NCBI GenBank assembly: GCA_030666935.1
Contig: DAOUWX010000053.1
Coordinates: 1 to 9,425 of the forward strand
From: Atribacterota bacterium
GTDB lineage: Bacteria > Atribacterota > Phoenicimicrobiia > Phoenicimicrobiales > Phoenicimicrobiaceae
Direction: 5' to 3'
Length of the DNA: 9,425 nt
The translations under genes were made by a program, and so were the position numbers. The notes under the pieces are model-generated. The model did no database searches. It was not told the DNA's origin and saw only the letters and a program-made list of their open reading frames with translations. Shown in pieces: positions 1-5,950 of the stretch (position 1 is the first letter of the stretch; the number at the start of each line of letters is the position of its first letter).

Positions 1-634
1 GGGAGGTTCCAAGGGAGTAGTGGATAGTCTTATTGTGGCTTGTATCGGTACTGTTTTAGTGGTAATCCTTGCTCTTTTTGCCGGTTATGGATTAGGAAGA
101 TTTAAATTTGGAGGTCCAAATTTATCTTTCTTCGTGCTTTCTCTGCTCTTTGCACCACCCATAATCGCTGTATTACCGCTGTTTATTATTTTCAGGTATT
201 TAAGAATAGTTGATAATTATATTGCCTTGATATGGTCTTATTTCTTAATTAACCTGCCCTTTGCTATATGGCTTATTAAAGGATTTATTGAAGACCTACC
301 CGAGGAGATTGAGTCTGCGGCTTTAGTGGATGGCTATTCTCGTTTCGGGGCTTTTCGGAAGGTTACCTTTCCCTTAATAATTCCCGGAGTGGTAGTATCA
401 GCATTATTTGTATTTGTTTTTGCCTGGAATGAATTTCTTTTTGCCCTCATGTTTACCAGATCCAATGTAAGAACTCTACCGGTAGTTCTTTCAGAATTAA
501 TCGGGGGTCACGGAATTCAATGGGGAGAATTATCGGCTCTTTCTCTGATTGCAATTATTCCCGGAGTTATTTTGGTAGTATTTTTCCAGAAATATTTGGT
601 AAGGGGACTAACCTTTGGAGCGGTGAAAGGATAG
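1..634 (+). CDS. Carbohydrate ABC transporter permease, MalG type (5' partial)
   Basis: Inner-membrane permease subunit of an ABC importer that carries a sugar into the cell. The frame is open to the left edge (first whole codon at base 2), so the N terminus lies outside the window. The GTG at base 20 is probably internal, because the first visible residues match the stretch before the conserved core of this family, and the usual length is about 270-290 residues. Several hydrophobic membrane segments are visible. The cytoplasmic EAA loop that docks on the ATPase is clear (EEIESAALVDGYSRFGAFRK, then FPLIIPG), and the C terminus RGLTFGAVKG is typical of the MalG/CUT1 group. A ribokinase follows 15 bases downstream in the same operon. 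The partner permease, binding protein and ATPase are not in view, so the transported sugar is inferred only from the following kinase and isomerase. Confidence 0.93.
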   Translation, partial: GGSKGVVDSLIVACIGTVLVVILALFAGYGLGRFKFGGPNLSFFVLSLLFAPPIIAVLPLFIIFRYLRIVDNYIALIWSYFLINLPFAIWLIKGFIEDLPEEIESAALVDGYSRFGAFRKVTFPLIIPGVVVSALFVFVFAWNEFLFALMFTRSNVRTLPVVLSELIGGHGIQWGELSALSLIAIIPGVILVVFFQKYLVRGLTFGAVKG

Positions 635-636
635 TT

Positions 637-643
637 GGAGGTG
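637..643 (+). promoter_or_regulatory. Ribosome binding site that sets the kinase start
   Basis: GGAGGTG begins three bases after the permease stop and lies 6 bases before TTG 650. A longer frame opens at TTG 635, but that codon overlaps this Shine-Dalgarno sequence and would add five residues before the usual ribokinase N terminus. TTG 650 is therefore the better start. Confidence 0.8.
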
Positions 644-649
644 AATAAT

Positions 650-1588
650 TTGAAAAAAAGCAAGATTGTAATTGTAGGAAGTTATAATACAGATTTAATG
701 TCCAAGACTCCCTGGCTTCCAAAACATGGAGAGACCGTTTTAGGTGGACCATTTAAATTGGGACCAGGAGGAAAAGGCTCTAACCAGGCTGTAGCAGCAG
801 CAAGATTAGGTGCCGAAGTTTATTTTGTAGGTTATGTGGGAGAAGATTATTTTGGCGAGATTGCCAGAAACAATTTTATAAATGAGAAGATTAATATTGA
901 CTATCTTAAGGTAAGTAAAACTCAGCACACGGGCATGGCTTTTATTTTAGTGGATGATAAAACTGCTGAAAATATGATAGTGGTAGCTCCTGGGTCTAAT
1001 ATGGAAATAGATATTCCATTAGTAGAAAATGCACGAGATATCATTGTGAGTGCAGATGTAGTGCTGCTGCAGTTAGAAATTCCGGTGGAAATTGTAGAGT
1101 ATGTTATAAAATTAGTTTATAAGTCTAATAATACTATTTCCATTCTTAATCCTGCCCCGGGGAAGAAGTTGGAGAAAAATATTTTAGAGAAAGTAACTTT
1201 AATTACTCCCAATAGAAGTGAGTTGGAACTAATTACTAATCGAAGTGTTAATACAGTTGAAGAAGCTGAAAAGGCTGCCAAGGAAATTATATCTGCTGGA
1301 GTAAAAGATGTTATTGTTACCTTAGGTAAAGAGGGAGCTTTAGTAGTGAATTCTAAAAAAACTACTCATGTACCTACTTTTGAAGAAGTAAAGATTGTGG
1401 ATTCTACAGGAGCAGGAGATGCCTTTAATGGCGGTTTAGCCATTGCTTTTTCAGAAGGGAAGAGTTTGGTGGAAGCGACTTATTTTGCTAATGCTGTCGC
1501 TAGTCTTAACGTAACCAAAATTGGTACTGCTCCTGCTATGCCTTATCGCGAAGAAGTGGAGGAATTTTTAAAAAATCATTCACAATAA
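650..1588 (+). CDS. rbsK: Ribokinase-family sugar kinase (PfkB superfamily)
   Basis: Cytoplasmic ATP-dependent kinase that phosphorylates a sugar, classically D-ribose to ribose 5-phosphate. From TTG 650 it has 312 residues, the usual ribokinase length. The order of motifs is canonical: an N-terminal strand followed by N13/D15 of the sugar pocket, the first PfkB signature PGGKGSNQ near residues 39-46, NPAP at about 167-170, TPNRSE at about 186-191, and the second signature DSTGAGD at 251-257, whose last aspartate is the catalytic base. It sits between a sugar permease and an aldose isomerase, 60 bases before the latter. That placement suggests it may phosphorylate the ketose made by the isomerase rather than ribose itself. 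L-rhamnulose is normally phosphorylated by an FGGY-family kinase, so true rhamnose use is uncertain. Family assignment is firm; substrate is open. Confidence 0.9.
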   Translation: MKKSKIVIVGSYNTDLMSKTPWLPKHGETVLGGPFKLGPGGKGSNQAVAAARLGAEVYFVGYVGEDYFGEIARNNFINEKINIDYLKVSKTQHTGMAFILVDDKTAENMIVVAPGSNMEIDIPLVENARDIIVSADVVLLQLEIPVEIVEYVIKLVYKSNNTISILNPAPGKKLEKNILEKVTLITPNRSELELITNRSVNTVEEAEKAAKEIISAGVKDVIVTLGKEGALVVNSKKTTHVPTFEEVKIVDSTGAGDAFNGGLAIAFSEGKSLVEATYFANAVASLNVTKIGTAPAMPYREEVEEFLKNHSQ

Positions 1589-1615
1589 AATAGAAAACAA
1601 AGATATGTTCTAGAG

Positions 1616-1623
1616 AAAGGAGG
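1616..1623 (+). promoter_or_regulatory. Ribosome binding site unusually far from the isomerase start
   Basis: AAAGGAGG is a strong Shine-Dalgarno sequence, but the first ATG in frame (1649) is 25 bases away. No ATG, GTG or TTG exists in that frame between them; the only near-start codon is CTG 1640. A small hairpin can form in the gap (1624-1627 with 1632-1635, loop GGGT), which would shorten the effective distance to about 13 bases. Confidence 0.5.
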
Positions 1624-1648
1624 AATAGGGTTATTTATCCTGATTAAA

Positions 1649-2839
1649 ATGAGAGATTATAAAGAAAGTTATAGAATTTTGAAGTCCTCTTTGGAAGAAA
1701 AGGGAGTTGATGTAAGTAAAGTTGAGAAGAAGTTAAAGGCATTAAAGATTGAAACTCCAAGTTGGGGTTATTCAGATTCGGGAACTCGTTTTGCAATTTT
1801 TAAGCAAAAAGGAGCAGCTAAGAGTGTAAAAGAAAAAATTCAGGATGCAGCAGAAGTACATAAGGTCACCGGTATATGTCCTTCTATAGCTTTACATATC
1901 CCTTGGGATATAACTGATAATTGGAATGCCCTTTTAGAATATTCTCTTTCTTTGGGAATAAAACCAGGAGCAATAAATCCTAATTTATTTCAGGACCCGG
2001 ATTATAAATTAGGGAGCCTTTGTAATCCAAATGGAAAAGTGAGAAAAAAAGCTATTAATCATATTCTGGAGTGTGTTGATATTGCCAAGACGCTTAAATC
2101 TAAGGATATTTCTCTCTGGTTAGGCGATGGAACCAACTATCCCGGACAGGATGATATGAGAGAGAGAAAGCATAGATTGGAAGATAGCTTGAAAGAGATT
2201 TACGATAATTTACAAGATGATATGCGCATGCTTATAGAATATAAATTCTTCGAACCGGCTTTTTATAATACCGAGATTGCTGATTGGGGTATGGCATATA
2301 ATCTGTGTATGAAACTGGGTAATAGGGCAATGGTATTGGTTGATTTAGGACATCATGCTTTAGGAACCAACATAGAACAGATAGTAGCCTATCTTTTAGA
2401 TGAGAGAAAGTTAGGAGGATTTCATTTTAATAATAAAAAATATGCTGATGACGACCTTACGGTAGGCTCTATAAACCCTTATGAATTTTTCCTTATTTTC
2501 AATGAATTAGTATCAGCAGAAGAGGATGGAATAAAGGCTAATATAGCTTATATGATAGACCAATGTCACAATCTTAAACCAAAAATTGAAGAAATGATTC
2601 AAAGTGTTGAAAATATCCATAAAACCTATGCAAAAGCTCTAATCGTAGACAGAAGATCTTTAAGAAAATTCCAACAAGATGAAGATATAATTATGGCTGA
2701 GAAAATAATAACCGAAGCTTTTGAAACTGATATAACGCCTTTTTTATTTAAAGTAAGGGAGGAGATGGGCGTACCCTTAGATCCTCTTGAGTTTTTTAGA
2801 GAGAGTGGATATTTGAAGAAGATTCAAAGTGAAAGATAG
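1649..2839 (+). CDS. rhaI: L-rhamnose/aldose isomerase, RhaI type
   Basis: Metal-dependent cytoplasmic aldose-ketose isomerase. In this family it converts L-rhamnose to L-rhamnulose; the P. stutzeri enzyme also acts on D-allose and other rare sugars. The 396 residues follow that enzyme closely: SWG-GTRFA near 38-49, ALHIPWD at 81-87, GDGTNYPGQ at 159-167, EYKFFEPAFY at 197-206, VDLGHH at 231-236, GGFHFNNKKYADDDL at 256-270, MIDQCHN at 302-308, ending in SGY...ER. All seven metal ligands can be matched: E197, D232, H259 and D304 for the structural metal, and H235, D267 and D269 for the catalytic one. The ATG at 1649 is chosen because no other standard start lies in frame after the ribosome site. 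It closes the permease-kinase-isomerase operon. No rhamnulokinase or rhamnulose-1-phosphate aldolase is in view, so the physiological sugar may not be rhamnose. Confidence 0.93.
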   Translation: MRDYKESYRILKSSLEEKGVDVSKVEKKLKALKIETPSWGYSDSGTRFAIFKQKGAAKSVKEKIQDAAEVHKVTGICPSIALHIPWDITDNWNALLEYSLSLGIKPGAINPNLFQDPDYKLGSLCNPNGKVRKKAINHILECVDIAKTLKSKDISLWLGDGTNYPGQDDMRERKHRLEDSLKEIYDNLQDDMRMLIEYKFFEPAFYNTEIADWGMAYNLCMKLGNRAMVLVDLGHHALGTNIEQIVAYLLDERKLGGFHFNNKKYADDDLTVGSINPYEFFLIFNELVSAEEDGIKANIAYMIDQCHNLKPKIEEMIQSVENIHKTYAKALIVDRRSLRKFQQDEDIIMAEKIITEAFETDITPFLFKVREEMGVPLDPLEFFRESGYLKKIQSER

Positions 2840-2873
2840 AAAAATATACAGGAAAAAATAAGACATTGTATTC

Positions 2874-2934
2874 GGAATTAATTTTATACAAAATTCCTAA
2901 CAACATCATAAAAAATTCTTAATTTATAGAATTT
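2874..2934 (+). terminator. Two weak hairpins after the isomerase gene, possible terminator region
   Basis: GGAATT (2874-2879) can pair with AATTCC (2892-2897), and AAATTCT (2913-2919) with AGAATTT (2928-2934). Both stems are short and AT-rich. The only T run (CCTTTTTT, ending about 2949) begins several bases after the second stem. This is a poor match to an intrinsic terminator, listed because a stop of unit 1 is expected here. Confidence 0.25.
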
Positions 2935-2948
2935 AATATAACCTTTTT

Positions 2949-3090
2949 TATGCCTGTTCCGGTCCCCCACCAGACTTACCTCTTCCAATTTTTAAAAAAG
3001 CGACAATTAATGTTGATAATTCTTTATAAGTAGTTTTGCAACTTTTTCTTCAGATATCTTCCATGGACTCTTTAACCCAAATTGATTATA
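2949..3090 (-). pseudogene. Possible decayed short reading frame
   Basis: This part of the gap between units 1 and 2 contains a pocket (about 2950-2990) much richer in G and C than the surrounding spacer. Read on the minus strand, one frame gives about 26 coding-like residues including SPWKISEEKVAKLLIKNYQ before a stop near 3007. Another frame then continues as LIVAFLKIGRGKSGGGPEQA before a stop near 2946. Joining them needs a frameshift, and no start codon or ribosome site is visible. I do not recognise the product. It may be the remnant of a small gene, or chance. Confidence 0.2.
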
Positions 3091-3156
3091 TTAACCGATC
3101 AAAAGATTACAATGGCAGCTATTTTAAAATTAGAACAAATTTCATAGTTATAATTT

Positions 3157-3176
3157 TAGTGAAAATATTTTCACTA
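3157..3176. promoter_or_regulatory. Perfect 20-bp palindrome, candidate operator of the SorC regulator
   Basis: TAGTGAAAATATTTTCACTA is identical to its reverse complement over all 20 bases. It ends one base before a consensus -35 box, so it covers roughly positions -55 to -36 of the promoter for the SorC-family gene. SorC-family proteins bind palindromic operators near their own genes, so this is the natural candidate. The position directly upstream of -35 suits activation or looping as much as simple repression. No second full copy was found in the window. Confidence 0.6.
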
Positions 3177-3205
3177 TTGAAATAATGCTACTGTGTCATT
3201 ATAAT
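3177..3205 (+). promoter_or_regulatory. Sigma-70-type promoter of the regulator/RuBisCO-like unit
   Basis: TTGAAA (3177-3182, five of six consensus bases) and TATAAT (3200-3205, six of six) are separated by 17 bases, the ideal spacing. Transcription would start near 3212 and give a leader of about 160 bases before the TTG start of the regulator. An inverted repeat ATAATG/CATTAT (3182-3187 and 3197-3202) lies within the spacer and runs into the -10 box. Confidence 0.75.
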
Positions 3206-3211
3206 TAAAAC

Positions 3212-3375
3212 AAGTTACTAAAATTCCTACTCATTAGATAATTTATAAAAATTAAAGATACAAGTTTCAAAAATATATATTAAATAAGAGTTTCTGAAAT
3301 GGAAGCGATATTTATCCCACAAGATTTCCTGAATTTTATAAAAGATTTATAATTAAAAGGAGCATCATACTAAAA
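3212..3375 (+). other. 5' leader of the regulator transcript, no clear structure
   Basis: AT-rich untranslated stretch of about 160 bases. I see no riboswitch-like conserved helices. A 17-codon open frame (ATG 3299 to TAA 3352) lies inside it, but has only a weak purine stretch before it and no recognisable product. AAAGGAG at 3356-3362 serves the regulator, 13 bases before its TTG start. Confidence 0.4.
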
Positions 3376-4353
3376 TTGAAACCTGAAATCTATAATCAGT
3401 CTACTTTTCTTATTATAAAAACAGCATATTTATATTATTTGAAAGGTTTGGCGCAAAATCAAATTGCAAGTAAATTAAACATCTCCGTTCCCACAGTTTC
3501 GCGTTTATTAAAAAAAGCAAAAGAAGATAAAATTATAGAATTTATTATTAAAGATCCTTATATTAAATATATCGAAATGGAAGAAAAGATTAAAAATAAA
3601 TTTAAATTGAAAGATGTAATTATAGCCTCCAGCCCGCATATAGATTTGGATTCCTATGAAGAAACAAAAAGAATAGTAGGACTTGAAGGAGCACGTTATA
3701 TAGAAAGAATGATAAGAGAGAAAGATGTTTTAGGTATTACCTGGGGTTCTACGATAGCCAATCTTATTTATTTTCTTAATCCTTTTCAGAAAACCAACGC
3801 CTCTTTTGTTACTCTTCACGGGAGTATCGCTAATTGCAGCGATGAACTTGATGTAAGACCTCTTGTTTCCAGAATGGCAATGGCTTTTGGAGGAAAACAA
3901 TATACTTTATTAACCGAAGGTCTTATGAGTAGCAACGATATAGTTAATTCTATCAAAAAAGAAAAAAACGCGAGGGAAGTATTCGAAATGTTTGAGAAAG
4001 TTACAATTGCAGTAAATGGTATTGGTGCTTTCTATCCGGAACTAAAATCTATACTTGCAATATCTAACTACCTAACACCTTTAGAACTTAAAAAACTAAA
4101 AAATGAGAATGTCGTAGGAGATATTTGTCTTCGTTTTTTTAATTTAGAGGGAAAGGAGTGTGAAACCAAATTAAGAGATCGGACAATAGCGATCAATTTT
4201 GAACAATTCAAAAAGATTAAAACAAAAATATGTGTTGTTGCGGGTAGTTTAAAAACACACGCAGTTCTTGCTGCTTTAAAAGGAGATTTGATAGATGTAT
4301 TAATTACTGATTTTTCATTGGCCGATTCGATCTTAAAAGCAATAGATATTTAA
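3376..4353 (+). CDS. SorC/DeoR-type transcriptional regulator with sugar-phosphate-binding domain
   Basis: DNA-binding regulator whose C-terminal domain is related to phosphosugar isomerases and senses a sugar or sugar phosphate. The 325 residues show the SorC layout: a winged-helix HTH around 24-50 (LAQNQIASKLNISVPTVSRL) and an effector domain from about 65 onward. That domain contains GITWGST (120-126), the LHGS region (148-151), NGIGAF (214-219), GDIC-RFFN (249-256) and AGSLKTHAVLAALKG (289-303), followed by VLITD. The start is TTG 3376 with AAAGGAG 13 bases upstream; later ATGs would cut into the HTH. It has its own strong promoter with an adjacent perfect palindrome, suggesting self-regulation. 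The next gene, 66 bases downstream with no terminator between, is the RuBisCO-like protein, its most likely target. The effector is unknown; by family precedent it would be a phosphorylated intermediate of the controlled pathway. Confidence 0.92.
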   Translation: MKPEIYNQSTFLIIKTAYLYYLKGLAQNQIASKLNISVPTVSRLLKKAKEDKIIEFIIKDPYIKYIEMEEKIKNKFKLKDVIIASSPHIDLDSYEETKRIVGLEGARYIERMIREKDVLGITWGSTIANLIYFLNPFQKTNASFVTLHGSIANCSDELDVRPLVSRMAMAFGGKQYTLLTEGLMSSNDIVNSIKKEKNAREVFEMFEKVTIAVNGIGAFYPELKSILAISNYLTPLELKKLKNENVVGDICLRFFNLEGKECETKLRDRTIAINFEQFKKIKTKICVVAGSLKTHAVLAALKGDLIDVLITDFSLADSILKAIDI

Positions 4354-4419
4354 TTTTTTTTGTTGCTATTATTAAAAAAAACATAAGTAATTAAAAAACA
4401 ATTAATAAGGAGAATAAAG

Positions 4420-5721
4420 ATGATAGATCCCATATTATTTGATTCGCCAGACAATATAAATAGAGACAAGTATATTATTGCAACATATTATGTTGCAGGT
4501 AAAAAGAACATCGATTCTTTGAAATATGCAACATCTTTAGCCGTAGAACAAAGTACAGGTACATGGCTTCAGCTTCCAGCTGAAACGTCGGAACTAAGAA
4601 AAGAACATATAGCTCGTGTTATTGGAATCTATGAGGTCCCAAATTATTCGTGGGAATTGCCTGACGATATATCGGAAAGACAATTTGTAGTAAGAATTGC
4701 TTTTCCTACATCAAATTTTACTGTCCAATTTGTAATGTTATTCACCACAGTAATAGGCAATATTTCTAGTGGCGGGAAATTAAAATTACTGGATCTTGAA
4801 TTTCCTGAAGTTTGGCTTAAGGCTTTAAAAGGACCAAAATATGGTGTAGAAGGTGTAAGAAAACTTCTAAATGTACCTAAAAGGCCTTTGGTTAATAATA
4901 TGATTAAACCCTGTGCGGGATTAACACCTGAAGTAACAGCCGAATTAGCATATGAAGTAGCCGTTGGCGGAACAGATATAATAAAAGATGATGAATTAAT
5001 TTCAAATGCAGGATACTCTGCTTCTGAAGATAGAGTAAAAAAAGTTATGGAAGTTTTAAAAAGAGCCGACAAAGAAAAGGGAGAAAAAACATTATATGCT
5101 GTAAATATAACTGATAGAGTAGACAAGCTGAAGGAAAACGCATTTAAATGTTTGGAAGCAGGAGCAAATTGTCTTATGGTGAATTACTTAACCATTGGAT
5201 TTGATGCAGCGCGGACGCTTACCGAAGATCCCGAAATCAATGTGCCTATTTTAGCTCACTCAGATTTTGCAGGAGTTATATATGAATCTGCGTGGTCTGG
5301 TATAAGTGCAGAACTGGTAAAAGCAAAATTACCAAGACTTGCCGGTCTCGATATGACAATCATATTAAGTCCGTATGGTAAATTTCCACTAATTGAAGAT
5401 AAATTCAGGCAATGCTGTTTGGGGCATTCGACTCCTCTAAAGAATATTAAAAGAACTTGGCCAATGCCTGGCGGAGGAACTCATCCCGGACACACACAAG
5501 TACTTATGGAGAAACTTGGCAATGATATTATTATTGCTGCGGGCGGAGCAATGCATGGACATCCGATGGGTGCACAGGCTGGGGCAAAAGCTTTTAGACA
5601 AGCCGTTAATGTGGTAATAAACGGGGAAAATTTAAAAGATGCCAAAGGCCGGTATAAAGAATTGGATACCGCATTTGACAAATGGGGCATTGTCGGTGAA
5701 AAACAAAAAAATATATATTAA
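4420..5721 (+). CDS. RuBisCO-like protein (form IV, RuBisCO large-subunit superfamily)
   Basis: A 433-residue RuBisCO large-chain homologue with an N-terminal domain (about 1-145) and a TIM barrel (about 150-433). By spinach numbering it keeps E60 (E43), T65 and W66 (T48, W49), N123 (N114), K175 (K163), the carbamylated K201 with D203 and E204 in KDDE (K189-E192), H294 (H280), the loop-6 lysine K334 (K321 in SPYGKF) and the GG phosphate-binding pair (G375, G376). K177 is replaced by C165, R295 by S281, H327 by I314 and S379 by G351. Family knowledge: such proteins do not fix CO2; known ones include the methionine-salvage enolase MtnW and the 3-oxo-isoapionate-4-phosphate enzymes of D-apiose breakdown. 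Inference: Mg-dependent enolisation of a monophosphorylated sugar-derived substrate. No methionine-salvage gene is nearby, and the SorC regulator upstream points to sugar metabolism. AAGGAGA lies 7 bases before ATG 4420. Confidence 0.93.
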   Translation: MIDPILFDSPDNINRDKYIIATYYVAGKKNIDSLKYATSLAVEQSTGTWLQLPAETSELRKEHIARVIGIYEVPNYSWELPDDISERQFVVRIAFPTSNFTVQFVMLFTTVIGNISSGGKLKLLDLEFPEVWLKALKGPKYGVEGVRKLLNVPKRPLVNNMIKPCAGLTPEVTAELAYEVAVGGTDIIKDDELISNAGYSASEDRVKKVMEVLKRADKEKGEKTLYAVNITDRVDKLKENAFKCLEAGANCLMVNYLTIGFDAARTLTEDPEINVPILAHSDFAGVIYESAWSGISAELVKAKLPRLAGLDMTIILSPYGKFPLIEDKFRQCCLGHSTPLKNIKRTWPMPGGGTHPGHTQVLMEKLGNDIIIAAGGAMHGHPMGAQAGAKAFRQAVNVVINGENLKDAKGRYKELDTAFDKWGIVGEKQKNIY

Positions 5722-5751
5722 TTTGAACACTAATTGAGTTAATTGCTATCC

Positions 5752-5790
5752 ATAGAAAGGTTTTAAAAAACATACTTTTCTATATTTTTT
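5752..5790 (+). terminator. Intrinsic terminator after the RuBisCO-like gene
   Basis: ATAGAAAGGT (5752-5761) pairs with ACTTTTCTAT (5774-5783) as a 10-bp stem with one G-T pair and a 12-base loop. It is followed at once by a T-rich tract (5785-5790). It begins 30 bases after the stop codon and separates the regulator/RuBisCO-like unit from the flavoprotein genes. Confidence 0.75.
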
Positions 5791-5843
5791 CATAAATTAG
5801 AAAAAGTTTGTTGTAATGCTTTCTTTGTTCTTAATTCTTAAGC

Positions 5844-5926
5844 CTATTTATTATGCAGATAAGCTGTTTTGTAAGCTTAAAAAGTAAAATATTACAAGTA
5901 TGCCTTGATCAACTATTTATTATGCA
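5844..5926. repeat. 14-base direct repeat upstream of the flavoprotein pair
   Basis: CTATTTATTATGCA occurs exactly at 5844-5857 and again at 5913-5926, 69 bases apart (about 6.6 helical turns). A 12-of-14 match lies at 8852-8865, downstream of the pair. Tandem sites in a promoter region suggest binding sites for a regulator of the 5951-8699 unit. No convincing -35/-10 pair could be placed between the terminator and the gene. Confidence 0.45.
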
Positions 5927-5950
5927 AGTTATTATACGAGGAGAATATTA

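Noticed and set aside
567..752. Short minus-strand open frame across the permease-kinase junction
   Set aside because: It is antisense to two well-supported genes with no recognisable product or ribosome site.
2951..2985. GC-rich patch considered as part of a tRNA gene
   Set aside because: No cloverleaf arms, TTCGA T-loop or matching acceptor stem could be found on either strand.
3299..3352. 17-codon frame in the leader of the SorC gene, considered as a leader peptide
   Set aside because: It has no good ribosome site, no run of regulatory codons and no alternative hairpins that would indicate attenuation.
4354..4381. T8-loop-A8 inverted repeat after the SorC gene, considered as a terminator
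   Set aside because: The stem is purely A-T and no T tract follows on the plus strand, so it is unlikely to stop transcription into the RuBisCO-like gene.
4644..5126. 160-codon open frame on the minus strand inside the RuBisCO-like gene
   Set aside because: It is antisense to a gene with clear conserved motifs, has no recognisable domain, and its low-complexity Ser/Thr/Phe content is typical of a shadow frame.
4420..5721. True CO2-fixing RuBisCO (form I, II or III)
   Set aside because: K177, R295, H327 and S379 equivalents are replaced, no small subunit or phosphoribulokinase is present, and the neighbourhood is sugar catabolism.
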